From NCBI GenBank assembly GCA_030762935.1, contig CM060888.1, positions 116,199,468 to 116,263,467 of the forward strand: 64,000 nt of DNA, given 5' to 3'. Source of the stretch: Hymenopus coronatus. Lineage: Eukaryota; Arthropoda; Insecta; Mantodea; Hymenopodidae. The position numbers were made by a program, and so were the translations under genes. This document shows positions 34,059 through 44,855 of the stretch, piece after piece (the stretch's first letter is position 1; each line of letters begins with the position of its first letter). Under the pieces are notes generated by a model. The model made no database searches. It saw only the letters and a program-made list of their open reading frames with translations, and was not told where the DNA came from.

Positions 34059-34305
34059 TAAAAAGGTGTTTTAAGCATTTATACATTGTATTAAATAAAT
34101 TACAAACCGCTTAACTAATGTAATTGTAATTTCGTTCTCAAACATGGAAGATGGTCGTTTAACATGAATATGCACTATTTTATTTGGTCAGAAAATAGCG
34201 TGCTTTCTTTTCAGTCAGTTGTCAGTTGTGTAGCTTTATCATGTGACGCCACCAAGCGTTCATTCTCATTGCAAAGGATTTTGAAACTTGTTTTGGGGGG
34301 GGGGG

Positions 34306-34483
34306 GATAGTGTTTAACTCCCGCTTTTACTGCAATGTCATCGCAGGCGATGACACTGGTAGCAGGTGAAACCAGAGAATCCGGAGAAAACCGCCCCTGC
34401 ACCGATTTATATACTACAAATCCACATGCTTGGGATCGAACCCGGGCCACCTAGATGAGAGACGAGTGGTCTAACCGCGGTCT
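34306..34483 (-). mobile_element. SINE-B copy
   Basis: Minus strand: GCGGTTAGACCACTCGTCTC, B-box-like GGGTTCGATCCC, TTCTCCGGATTCTCTGG, GCGATGACATTGCAGTAAA, GCGGGAGTTAAACACTA. A run of G follows at 34296-34308. Confidence 0.85.
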
Positions 34484-34740
34484 CTGAAGCCTTTGCGAAA
34501 ACATTCGCATATCCCACATCCAGAATGATGTCAAGAAAAATAACACGCCCTTAATGATTCCTGTATGTGTATTACAGAGGAGATACTGACTCTGTGAGCA
34601 TTTAGGAAAACAATGGTTTTACAGCATTAGTTAGGTAGTCTTTCCGGCAGATAAATAGTACAACGTAAGCCTTATTATTTTAGGTAAACATATGGAGAAC
34701 TGTTCCTTTATTAGCTCTCATTATGCATATTACCATCTTT
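34484..34740. other. Spacer, nothing recognised
   Basis: AT-rich, no element. Confidence 0.5.
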
Positions 34741-35581
34741 ACTTTCTCTAGTTGGCATGTACATAATACATAGTGGATAGAGAAACTAGGTATTGTATTC
34801 CACTCAAAATTCGATGTCGAGATTTCTCCGGTAATATATGTTTTGGTGTCCCCTGAGAAGCAAAAAGCATTTTTAGAAAAAGGTCCGTATGTGTGACTGT
34901 GTGTGTCTGTCTGTGGGCACCATAGCTCAAAAACGAAAACTCCGTTAAATACCAAACTTTGTATTTAAGTTCAGTATCTTCCAAGGATAAAACACGAAGA
35001 TTTTCAGGAAAATTTGCCCATCCCCAGCTACTCATTACATAGAAAAAAGTTTGAAAATTTTGATTTTCTCAAAAATCAGTCAAAATATTTTGATTAAAAT
35101 ATACTATATTAAAGATGTGTAAATGGCCAGTAATATGTATATCTTGAATTTTCTGGGAATAGTCTCTGAAAATTACTTCCTTATTCTGGATGAATTTTGC
35201 GGAATTTTCATAAGTGGTTAACCGTAAACTTACTTCACAAAAATACAGAGTTCGTTAAGACATACAATTTATGTTATATACATTTTTTCTCGTGGAGTTG
35301 GTCGTTTTTGAGATATTCCGTGTTATTGGGTCCAGCTTTAAAAACTTTTGATTTTCTCATTAGGATATTTGTCAACTCCTGTCCATACAACAAAGGTACT
35401 TCAATCACATATAAACCATATTTTAAAAGATTTGCATATCGCTTTAGCCCTTGGTACTCCCTTATTTCTCGTGTGTTGACAAGGAAGCAAGTAATAAGAC
35501 CCTTTCTGCTAAGTTTTTTTCTTGATTAGCGTTAAGTAAATAGAAGAACAACTAGAGAAAGTCATATAAATGGAACAGAGA
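34741..35581 (+). mobile_element. Family H element, full length
   Basis: Head ACTTTCTCTAGTTGGCATGT with the mirrored half degraded, GT tract at about 34893-34913, complete body, tail ACTAGAGAAAGTCATATAAATGG. The last bases of the terminal hairpin are lost. Confidence 0.9.
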
Positions 35582-36119
35582 TTTTTCATTTAAAGAATAA
35601 CTGCGTAGGACCTACAGACATAAAAGTTCTTTAGAATTAGTAGAAAATGCCTAGTTACTATAGTCACGAGACTAGCAGAATTTACACAAATGTAAGTTTA
35701 TCTTTGTTAGGACTTGCAGATTTGCAGTGGCGTCTTCTGGTTTGTTCCAGTAGGTACTTAATTTCTGAGCAATTACCTTTCCACATTACCTTTGGATTTA
35801 CACCAGCTCATAAACACTGTTGCATAAATTAAATCCAAAGTGGAGATTATTAATTCTTAACTTATTTTCATTATTTCGGCCTATGAGCTTTAAGAAATAT
35901 TTGTTCTTGGGAATTCATACCATAAGGATTTACTATTACCATTAATTTCCGTAATTGATGTTCTGTCCGTCTGCAGTTATTTATTGTTAAATATCTAACG
36001 TCCCTTCTAATTATTACTCTGCAAATAACTCTTAGTTATTCGCTTTATATTCCATTTCTGTATCTGCGTAAAGTACAATCAGAACGAGCAATAGATTCAA
36101 TTAACAATAGTTAATTACT
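35582..36119. other. AT-rich stretch, nothing recognised
   Basis: No supported features. Confidence 0.5.
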
Positions 36120-36818
36120 TCGTTTTAAATCCTATAGAGTGTGGTGTCATATTATGTTAAAATATTGTAACATTTGTTACAATGATAATGCTCTTTAAGT
36201 ATACCACTCATTCATGACTCACTACAATTATGACACACGTTCACTAAACGACGACGCAACGATGATTATTCTCAACAAACCACAACGACATCGGAACATT
36301 ATATTATATCTTGAGTTGCAATTCTTCCACCTTTTATAGCCAGAAAATGATGTCACAGAATTTTCTGCAAACTTGTCGAAGCTACTGGATGCTTCCATCA
36401 TGTGTCGGTTGACGACTCGAATTCCAAGGCTTAGGCCGAGCCGTGGCCGAGTGATCAGACCATTCGCCTCTCACCTAGACGGCCCGGTTGGACCGCAAGT
36501 GAGATTTGTGGTGGACAAAGCGGCGCAGGGGCGGGTTTTCTCCGGGTTCTCCGATTTCCCTCGCCATCACATTCCACCGATGCTACATCTTCATCCATGT
36601 ATCATCAATGTCATCGCCTGCGGTGTCATAGCAATAAAAGCGGGGCGTTAAACACTTCCAAGGCTTCCGGTTACCGGCGAGTCGCTATCGTGTTTACCCA
36701 TTCCAGTCCCCTCCGACTTCAAGCAAACGTTTGGGCGACCGCAGACCGCATTGCCACAGAATCCATGAATCAGTCCCGCAGTAATTGCTTCTTTCGGTCC
36801 GAGAATGATTCTGATGCC

Positions 36819-36820
<2 letters not shown>
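36120..36820 (-). mobile_element. LTR-like or promoter-like sequence split by SINE-B
   Basis: Removing the SINE-B and one copy of its target duplication leaves a less AT-rich block. On the minus strand it has an open phrase (GPKEAITAGLIHGFCGNAVC), then a TATA box GGCTATAAAAGG at 36330-36341, then AT-rich sequence with TGTAACAAATGTTACA. This resembles the end of a retroelement or gene followed by an LTR, but no PBS, pol or LTR pair was found. Function unknown. Confidence 0.3.
36433..36655 (+). mobile_element. SINE-B copy with 11-bp target-site duplication
   Basis: Starts AGGCCGAGCCGTGGCCGAGT and ends GCGGGGCGTTAAACAC. TTCCAAGGCTT is present at 36422-36432 and again at 36656-36666, a perfect 11-bp duplication that fixes both ends. 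Such A-rich, endonuclease-type duplications imply LINE-mediated retroposition. Confidence 0.95.
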
Positions 36821-36869
<49 letters not shown>

Positions 36870-36899
36870 ATAATAATAATAATAATAACAATAACTAAA

Positions 36900-36944
<45 letters not shown>

Positions 36945-36945
36945 T
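36821..36945. repeat. (AAT)n arrays with short interruptions
   Basis: Two AAT blocks around AAC/AAAT interruptions, abutting the SINE-C head. Confidence 0.95.
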
Positions 36946-37280
36946 GGTCGTCTCCTTAGCGTGGTAGTAGCGCAGCTGCTTACCAAGCGGAAGACCTGGG
37001 TTCGATCCCCAGTACCGGCATGGGGATTTTTTCCCCCGCTGGGAGACCTTGCCCGGGGTGCACTCAGCCTCGTAAGGTCCCAATTGAGGAGCTACTTGAT
37101 GGAGAAGTAGCGGCTCCAGGTCATTAGGACCGCATTAACCGGCCGGGGGGCTTGAGGCACTGACCACGCCTCGCCCTCCAATACTGCACCCCATTCATGA
37201 CGTCTGTACTGGACCGAGATGGGGGACGCAGCGGTCGGGCGGTAGGCCAAGGTTCCCTGTGAGCTGTCGTGCCATGGAGT

Positions 37281-37350
<70 letters not shown>

Positions 37351-37351
37351 T
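36946..37351 (+). mobile_element. SINE-C copy with long (TAA)n tail
   Basis: Head GGTCGTCTCCTTAGCGTGGT, B-box-like GGGTTCGATCCCC, GC-rich body to GTCGTGCCATGGAGTTAT (about 37280), then about 23 TAA units. The last repeat units run straight into the 3' end of the minus-strand Penelope-like copy. Confidence 0.92.
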
Positions 37352-37389
37352 TATCTTGGTCCAGAGTTTCCGGTGTAGACCGCGTCTTA

Positions 37390-37450
37390 AAGCTAAAATC
37401 TGCCGACGTTTCGCCCATCTTGTGATAAGGCTTCCTCAGGGCTAACTGCG
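37390..37450 (-). ncRNA. Hammerhead-like motif, Penelope minus copy
   Basis: On the minus strand: GCC, CTGAGGA (37433-37439), one extra A, stem II GCC / GGC, GAAA, AC|GT mini stem III, C at the cleavage position (GTC at 37405-37407), GGC pairing back. Hammerhead ribozymes with very short stem III are known from Penelope-like elements. The extra A after CUGANGA is non-canonical. Confidence 0.55.
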
Positions 37451-38024
37451 TCTGGTCCGGCTGGCGTACCTTCTTTTATACTGTAGTTGGGACATGCCAA
37501 GTACCGCCCTCCTGTGTTGCCATTGGTTATCGTTTGGCCAATGGCTGGGGTCGCTGATTTCTTTATTCCTATTGGCTCGCTGGCCGCAAGGTGGGATGCT
37601 TTTTTTAGCAGAGGTCTCCAGATGGTGTTCAAACTTTTTTCCATTGTCTCTGTTAACTTTATGTTCTTCTTTAATTATTTCTATGCTTTCGCGTATAATG
37701 CGATGTTTGTAGTCTTCACATGGTACCAATAATTTCATGTTATCAAAATCAATGTGATGGCCAGTTTCAATAGCATGTTCGGAGAGAGCGGACTTTTCAG
37801 GCTGATTAAGTTTGAGGCTTCTGATGTGCTCTTTTCGACGTGTGATTGCCGATCTTCCGGTCTGACCTATATATGCTTTGCCGCAATCGCAGGTTATTTT
37901 ATAAATTCCTGGCTTAAGTAGTGGGTTGGATTTGTCTTTTACTGGTCTGAGGGTGGATTGTAACTTCCGAACCGTGCTGTACCGAGTATTAATCCCGTGT
38001 TTGAGTAAAATTTTGCCAATCCTT
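37395..38024 (-). pseudogene. GIY-YIG endonuclease domain, Penelope minus copy
   Basis: Same sequence as the plus copy: GIYKITCDCGKAYIGQTGR followed by R..KEH, then a region ending ALSQDGRNVGRF. In Penelope-like elements this domain nicks target DNA for target-primed reverse transcription. Frameshifts split it: only 37442-37738 and 37393-37644 are open, in different frames. Confidence 0.85.
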
Positions 38025-38905
38025 TCAGTGGTGCCCTGAACAAAAGGAAGGCGAGCCCATCTTGTCTTTTGTTTTTCTTTTTGTGGTTTTTTGGCATTCT
38101 TTCCCCAGTATTTTATGTCGGTTTTTGAGTATCCGTTGGCTTTTTAACACTTCCTGTAAGTGGTGTCTCTCTTCAGTTAAAAGATTTGGGTCACAAATAC
38201 GCGTAGCTCGTTGGAACAGAGTTTTGACCATGCTTCGTTTTACTGAAATGGGGTGGTGGGATGTGGCATCTATGTATCTGTCTGTATGTGTAGCCTTTCG
38301 GTAAACTGAACAATGCACTGTTTTACTTGCTGAATTTCGCTCTACTAGAACGTCTAAAAATGGTAATTTTTGGTTATGTTCTAGTTCCATAGTAAATTGT
38401 ATATTTTGATGAAGACTGTTTAGATGTTCAAGGAACTCTGGGATGTTGTTCAATCCATGTGGCCATACCACGAAAGTGTCATCCACATATCTTAACCACA
38501 TATCCGGTTTGAGTCGGCAAGTTTCCAAGGCCGTGTTTTCAAAATCTTCAAGGAAGATATTAGCCACAATCGGCGAGATAGGAGATCCCATGGCTGCACC
38601 TTCTTGTTGTTGGTAGATGTCTTCTTGGTATGAGAAATACGTATTGGTTATACAGTGGGCAACAAGGTCGGTCCAGTCTTCTGGGAGATGGTTAATGCTG
38701 ATTCTTTGTTGTACGGATCTAAGAGCTTCTTCAACTGGGATGCGAGTAAACAGAGATTTTATGTCAAAGCTGACTAAGATGTGGTGCTCTTCAAAGGTAA
38801 AATTCCGGAGTATTTGTACAAAATGGCCGGAGTCCCTGACAAAAGAGTCTGTCTTGCCCACTAGTGGTTGGAGACCCTTGGCTAGAAATCTGGCGAGTTA
38901 TGAGT
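38025..38905 (-). pseudogene. Penelope-type reverse transcriptase core, minus copy
   Basis: Contains motif A (VSFDIKSLFTRIPVEEAL), motif B (AAMGSPISPIVANIFLEDF) and the catalytic YVDD box (WLRYVDDTFVVW), followed by LPFLDVLVER and the thumb-like HPISVKRSMVKTL. This is the Penelope RT signature. A base is missing near 38905 ([10 protein letters not shown]) and an extra A near 38145 shifts the end of the frame. Confidence 0.9.
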
Positions 38906-38993
38906 GGGTGAGCCTATGGCACTGACGATTGGTCTCAATGGGATGTTTTGTTTGTGAACTTTAGGCAGCCCATAGAACGTCGGTGTACGAGAG

Positions 38994-39917
38994 TCATGAG
39001 GGAGGAGACGTTTTTGTTGTTCTGTTGGTATTGAAGAATTTTTTTATTACCGAAATTGTGGTTCGTTCTAGTTTGTTTATTGGATTCTTCTCTACTTTCT
39101 TATACGCTGTATCATGCAGTAGGTGTGTCATTTTTTCTCCATAATCCTCAGTGTCCATCACGACAGCAGCGTTGCCTTTATCTGCTGGTAAGATTACGAT
39201 GTCTGGGTTGGTAGCAATGCTTTTGAGGGCTTGACGTTCCGCATGAGCGATGTTTGCTTTGGGAACTTTTGCGTGTTTGAGTACCTTGTAAGTGTCCATT
39301 CTGATATCATTGGATGTCTCCTCTGGTAAGCCAGTAAGTGAAGCCTCTATTCCAGTAATAAACTCCTCCATCGGTATATGCCGGGGTGTGATAGCAAACT
39401 TTAGTCCCTTTGCTAGGACTTGTGTCGTGGGTTCGTCTAGAGTGATTTTTGAAACATTGACCACTAACCTTTCTATATCTAATTTGTGTTCCAATGGATA
39501 TTGTTTCTTTTTTAATGTTTGAAATTTTTTTCGTTGCCTATCTTCAGCAATATATGCTGTCTGGTATGCTAATGTGTATGAAATTTTCTCCAAAATATTC
39601 CAGTCGTTTTCTTCTAAATCGGTAGCAAGCAGGTGATGCATTCCATACAATTCTGTCTCTGTAAAATGTAACTCTCGTCTTGTAAAGGCTATTCTCTCCC
39701 TTAGTAGACTGAGCGAGGCTTTCCGTAATATGTTGCGTGCATATCTGGTGTTGATGTGGTGTTTCAACTGTACAAACGTCGGAACTACATGTTGGTCTCT
39801 GCATCGTTTTAGGAAGGTTAATTGTGAAATAAGTCGTAGTTTCTTCTTCCGCAGTTGGCAGAACAGTTGTGTTTTCTTATACATTCTCTCCCCGTAGAGG
39901 TGTGTTATATGTTTTCG
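38994..39917 (-). pseudogene. N-terminal part of Penelope protein, minus copy
   Basis: Starts within KHITHLYGERMYKKTQLFCQ and runs through a helical, basic region to IVILPADKGNAAVVMD, the conserved RT finger block of Penelope-like elements, then HLLHDTAYKK. The frame is lost near 39025 in an A-run before [20 protein letters not shown]. The in-frame ATG at 40022 lies in the inverted partner and is not a native start. Confidence 0.85.
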
Positions 39918-39959
39918 TAAACTAGCCAAGGGTCTCCAACCACTAGTGGGCAAGACTCT

Positions 39960-40800
39960 TTTGTCAGGGACTCCGGCCATTTTGTACAAATACTCCGGAA
40001 TTTTACCTTTGAAGAGCACCACATCTTAGTCAGCTTTGACATAAAATCTCTGTTTACTCGCATCCCAGTTGAAGAAGCTCTTAGATCCGTACAACAAAGA
40101 ATCAGCATTAACCATCTCCCAGAAGACTGGACCGACCTTGTTGCCCACTGTATAACCAATACGTATTTCTCATACCAAGAAGACATCTACCAACAACAAG
40201 AAGGTGCAGCCATGGGATCTCCTATCTCGCCGATTGTGGCTAATATCTTCCTTGAAGATTTTGAAAACACGGCCTTGGAAACTTGCCGACTCAAACCGGA
40301 TATGTGGTTAAGATATGTGGATGACACTTTCGTGGTATGGCCACATGGATTGAACAACATCCCAGAGTTCCTTGAACATCTAAACAGTCTTCATCAAAAT
40401 ATACAATTTACTATGGAACTAGAACATAACCAAAAATTACCATTTTTAGACGTTCTAGTAGAGCGAAATTCAGCAAGTAAAACAGTGCATTGTTCAGTTT
40501 ACCGAAAGGCTACACATACAGACAGATACATAGATGCCACATCCCACCACCCCATTTCAGTAAAACGAAGCATGGTCAAAACTCTGTTCCAACGAGCTAC
40601 GCGTATTTGTGACCCAAATCTTTTAACTGAAGAGAGACACCACTTACAGGAACTGTTAAAAGCCAACGGATACTCAAAAACCGACATAAAATACTGGGGA
40701 AAGAATGCCAAAAAACCACAAAAAGAAAAACAAAAACAAAAGACAAGATGGGCTCGCCTTCCTTTTGTTCAGGGCACCACTGAAAGGATTGGCAAAAATT
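39960..40800 (+). pseudogene. Penelope-type reverse transcriptase core, plus copy
   Basis: Open in one frame from SFVRDSGHFVQIL through motif A (FDIKSLF at 40035), motif B (MGSPISP at 40212) and YVDD (40314-40325) to RLPFVQGTTERIGK, where one extra A near 40797 shifts the frame. No start codon precedes motif A: the fragment lacks its N-terminus. Role in the intact element: copying its RNA at a nicked target. Confidence 0.9.
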
Positions 40801-41415
40801 TTACTCAAACACGGGATTAATACTCGGTACAGCACGGTTCGGAAGTTACAATCCACCCTCAGACCAGTAAAAGACAAATCCAACCCACTACTTAAGCCAG
40901 GAATTTATAAAATAACCTGCGATTGCGGCAAAGCATATATAGGTCAGACCGGAAGATCGGCAATCACACGTCGAAAAGAGCACATCAGAAGCCTCAAACT
41001 TAATCAGCCTGAAAAGTCCGCTCTCTCCGAACATGCTATTGAAACTGGCCATCACATTGATTTTGATAACATGAAATTATTGGTACCATGTGAAGACTAC
41101 AAACATCGCATTATACGCGAAAGCATAGAAATAATTAAAGAAGAACATAAAGTTAACAGAGACAATGGAAAAAGTTTGAACACCATCTGGAGACCTCTGC
41201 TAAAAAAAGCATCCCACCTTGCGGCCAGCGAGCCAATAGGAATAAAGAAATCAGCGACCCCAGCCATTGGCCAAACGATAACCAATGGCAACACAGGAGG
41301 GCGGTACTTGGCATGTCCCAACTACAGTATAAAAGAAGGTACGCCAGCCGGACCAGACGCAGTTAGCCCTGAGGAAGCCTTATCACAAGATGGGCGAAAC
41401 GTCGGCAGATTTTAG
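40798..41415 (+). pseudogene. GIY-YIG endonuclease domain, plus copy
   Basis: After the frameshift the frame continues LLKHGINTRYSTVRKLQSTL, then GIYKI (from 40900), CDCGKAYIGQTGR, R..KEH, LSEHAIETGHH, and ends GRNVGRF with a stop at 41413-41415. GIY, YIG, Arg and Glu positions of the nuclease fold are present. The last codons overlap the hammerhead-like motif. Confidence 0.9.
41361..41415 (+). ncRNA. Hammerhead-like motif, Penelope plus copy
   Basis: GCC, CTGAGGA (41369-41375), one extra A, stem II GCC (41377-41379) with GGC (41393-41395), GAAA (41396-41399), AC|GT, cleavage-site C (41403), GGC. Identical in the minus copy. It overlaps the coding 3' end (ALSQDGRNVGRF), so codons and ribozyme-like core share the same bases. 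Confidence 0.55.
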
Positions 41416-41457
41416 CTTTAAGACGCGGTCTACACCGGAAACTCTGGACCAAGATAA

Positions 41458-42223
41458 TTTTAATATTGGCCGTGGAAGTTTACGAAAACAAATAATAATA
41501 TCTTCATCAATCGTCCTAATTGGTTTTAGTTCATTCAAAATACTGAACGCTTTAGGTCTTATTCATCGGCAGTTTAACGACTCATTTGAAAGCACAATCT
41601 TAAGTAAAGGTGGCGTTAGGGACACAAAACAATCCGAATTAAAATTATTTCAGTCAAGTAAGAATTATACAAATTGTCTCACCTTTTTTACACGATATAT
41701 CGCAGAAATGCTTTGGTAATCGCGTTTCTATCTAATTCATTATTAGAAATGACTATTTCCCAATGTGAAAATAAATTAAATTCAAATTCACGAAGTGATA
41801 GATCTTCGAAAAGGCCGACATTATAAAGAGGGTTCAAATCCTACCTTTCTGATGTTTTTCCAGGCATTCCCCAATCCTCATAACTGGCGAATGCTGGGGG
41901 GGGGGGGGTATCGAAACTTATATGTGCAACGTTTCGTTTTGACATTTTCTTTTCCAATAAACCAACATTCCATTTCAAGTGTTATTTGGGGCCCAGTCTA
42001 TAAGTAAGTACCTCAGCATATTATAATATTTATTCATACATTAAAACACTCGCCTAATCACAAACGACAAGGAGACATCCCATAACCGATGTTGAGAGTC
42101 AATACAGCTTAATACCTATGTTGTGAGGCGATCTCTTAACCTTGATTCATCACATATCTTACTCCAAACTTTTCAAAGTATTGCCTCGTCCCGTTATCTG
42201 TCGGGGATTCATCTTACATTTTT
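41458..42223. other. Unassigned spacer
   Basis: G-run at about 41897-41908. A B-box-like GGTTCAAATCC near 41830 may be a SINE scrap. No supported genes. Confidence 0.45.
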
Positions 42224-43103
42224 AGTTTCTCTACACGTACTATGTACATAGTGTATAGAGAAGGTATTGCATTATACCCAAAAATTCGATACCGAGATTT
42301 CAACGGACATACATGTTTTGGTTCCCCCTGAATAAAAAAAAAGCATTTTTGGAAAAAGGTCAGTGTCTGTGTGCGCGCGCGCGTGCTTGTGTGTATATGT
42401 GTCTGTGTCCAGCATAGCTCAAAAATCAAAATACCGTTAAATAACAAACTTGGAAATTTAAATTTGGTATCTTTCAAAGATTTGACACGAAGATTTTCAA
42501 GAAAATCCCCCCACTCCCAACTACCCATCATATAAAAATGTTTTTCGAACATTTTGATTTTCTAAAAAATAGCTCTAACGATTTTGATTAAAATATCGAT
42601 TATTAAAGATATTTACATCCAAAATAAAATGTATATCTTGAATTTTCTGGGAATAGCCTCTGAAGACTACTTCATTCTGGATGAATTTTACGGAAGTTTA
42701 CGTAACTGCTAATCCATAAGAGATGGACAAAAACTTACCACAAACAACATTTAGAGCACGTTAAAACACAAACTTCATGTTATGTAGTGTGGAGTTGATC
42801 GTTTTTTAGATATTTCTTGTTTTTAGTTTCAGCTTTGAAAAACTTACACTTTTCTCATACAGGAAATCTGTCAACTCCTGTGCGTACAAGTAAAGGAACT
42901 TCAGTCACATAGCAACCAGCTTTTGACTATCATTTTAACTTATGGTACCCCCTTATATCTTTTCAACTTACAAGGAAGCAAGTAATAAGACCATTTCTAC
43001 TATTTTTTTTCTTGATTAGCATGAAATAAATAGAAGCATAAGTTTTGTAACAATAATTTGCTGCAGGGATGTAGAGAAGGTCATTTGAATGGATCACATC
43101 GGA
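42224..43103 (+). mobile_element. Family H element, full length
   Basis: Head AGTTTCTCTACACGTACTAT, mirrored half intact, GT tract with a (GC)n insert at about 42364-42400, full body, tail GTAGAGAAGGTCATTTGAATGG. TTTTTA precedes and T-run follows. Confidence 0.94.
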
Positions 43104-43688
43104 TTTTTTTATTTAATATTGTATTTTCTGAAGTTGTTTTACCGCTACTGCAGAAACGAACATAAATCGTATAAAGTTTTAGAAACAGATATGTTAGTTT
43201 AAAGTTACATCTTATTTGTGCTTGAACTGCTAACATTCTGGAAAAAATAGGTGCATTGTCGATTTAATATAATTTTACATGGTATTTGCACAATAAGAGA
43301 TAGAGGAATGGATGGGTGAGTAAGAGGGAATAAATGTGTGGGACAGAGAGAGAAGAGGAAGAAATATATCTATGGTAACCTTTTAATAGCGCAAGCAAGC
43401 TGTACGTTCTCTAGAGATGCAGTGATAAAGTATTAGGCGATTCTTAATTAGTACCATGCATTTTCGCAATGATCAGGGTTAACCAACTTTTTTGGCACTC
43501 TGCGTGCACATGAAGTTTTGTTTCTATTATTTCTATTATAATTTTAACTTTAATTACATCCTAAAATTTATAGTGAAGAATATATTATATAAAAGGTAAC
43601 TTGGGATTCTGATTCATAAAATACATGAGCGCGCCAAGGCTGCTCAAAAATATGTGTCAAAATATGTTGTTCATTATTGCTGAAAAAA
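43104..43688. other. AT-rich spacer, nothing recognised
   Basis: No supported features. Confidence 0.5.
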
Positions 43689-44855
43689 ATCTGATGTGTT
43701 TCACTCACATGACTTTCTCTAACTATTCTGCAAAAACTACTCTTACAAAATGGTATTCTTCTATCTACTTCATGTTAATCGAGACAAAAATTAGCAGAAA
43801 TAGTCTTTGTAAATAAAAGGGAAATAATGGAATATACTGAACTAAGGGGAATCAGATCTTTTAAAAGTTCGTCTATGTGATGTAATTGAAAGTGTCTTCT
43901 CTTTTCAAGATAAAAAAAAGGAAATATCAAGTTCCCATTTGAGAAAAGTCAAATTATTGGAAACTTTAAACCCGATATCAAAGAATATCTTAGAAATTGT
44001 TAACTCCACAAAAAAATCCACCTGACATAGTCTGTGCGTTTTAATGACTACTACATTTTTTGTGTTGTAAGATTTTATCTATGCCTTACGCTTAACTGGT
44101 TATGCAAAAGTCCTCCAGAAAGAAGAGAGCTTCAGAGCCTTTTTCCAGAAAATTTAAGACATATTTTGTTTTTTTATGTAGGTATCTTTAATACGCGGCA
44201 TTTTAGTCAGAATTATTAGAGCCATTTTGGAGAAAATTGAAAGTCTTGTATAATGTTCCAAGTATATACTTTGGGGAGCACGATTTTCCTGAAAATCTTT
44301 GTGTCGGAACCTTTCTGTTTTTACGCAATCGGCATACCCTTCCCGTATGCAGGATTTACAAGAGGGTGCCTGCCGGGAGTCAACGGCACGTAGCGACAGA
44401 ATGAAGAACCTGAAACGAGGGGTTGGCCCGTAGCCGGGCATGGGCGTCAGGAAGTGGTTGATATGCAATGAAAGCAAAATGGATGATAGAAAGGATGATG
44501 ATGGAGCAATTGGTGGAATGAGTGGTGATGGAAACTGGAGAAACCGGAGAAAACGCCGTTTCGTCTAACACAAATCCCAAACGCGGGCGCTTAGATCGAA
44601 TCCGGGCCATCTAGGTGAAAGGCGAGTGCTCTAACCACTCTGCCACGGCACCGCCAGATACTTAACTTAAATGTCAAAGGTACTTTAGCAAATTTTCGTT
44701 TTTGAGTTATGCTGTTCAAAAACACATAGAAGGATCTGTATCAAAAAATACTACTTTTGAATATATATTTCTGATGAAATCTCGGAATCAGATTTTTAGT
44801 TGGAATAAAACACTTTCTCTGGCTACCATGCACATTGTGAATACGTGGTAAAGTA
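43689..44855 (-). mobile_element. Family H element split by a SINE-B variant
   Basis: 43689-44313 carries the reversed tail (TCTGATGTGTTTCACTCACA) through the body to AATCTTTGTGTCGGAACCTT. 44656-44855 resumes at AGATACTTAACTTAAATGTC and ends with the degraded head. The break falls inside the consensus block 'gcatccttggaagatac'. Confidence 0.85.
44314..44655 (-). mobile_element. SINE-B variant with a different 3' domain (B2)
   Basis: The minus-strand head GGCGGTGCCGTGGCAGAGTG, B-box-like GATTCGATCTAAG and TTTCTCCGGTTTCTCCAG are family B. After CCACTCATTCCACC the sequence diverges into a GC-rich tail (ATGCCCGGCTACGGGCCAAC, TGACTCCCGGCAGGCACCC, GGGAAGGGTATGCCGATTGC) ending in A-rich sequence. 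The insertion site in family H shows head and new tail moved together. Confidence 0.8.

Larger units (their letters stand above)
37352..39917 (-). mobile_element. Penelope-like retroelement, minus copy (5' truncated)
   Basis: Minus-strand order: N-terminal region, RT, linker, GIY-YIG, hammerhead-like motif, and 3' end (GGAAACTCTGGACCAAGATA) next to the (TAA)n tract. Near-identical, inverted sequence continues at 39918-41457. The 5' end at about 39917 falls in the coding region (RKHITHLYGERMYKK is the first matching phrase), so the leader and first residues are missing. At least three single-base frameshifts are visible (about 38145, 38905 and 39025), so it is not directly functional, although little diverged from its partner. 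Confidence 0.92.
39918..41457 (+). mobile_element. Penelope-like retroelement, plus copy (5' truncated)
   Basis: Starts at CTAGCCAAGGGTCTCCAACC ([13 protein letters not shown]) directly against the minus copy and continues to GGACCAAGATAAT. It matches the minus copy almost base for base over 1.5 kb, with small indels such as loss of 4 nt near 39953 and an extra A near 40797. The two form a head-to-head palindrome with a ~1 kb unmatched loop. Confidence 0.92.

Noticed and set aside
38062..38925. Plus-strand frames opposite the Penelope RT
   Set aside because: Antisense shadows of the minus-strand RT. The same applies to 39292-39522 and to the minus-strand frames at 39905-40186, 40499-40883 and 41097-41321.
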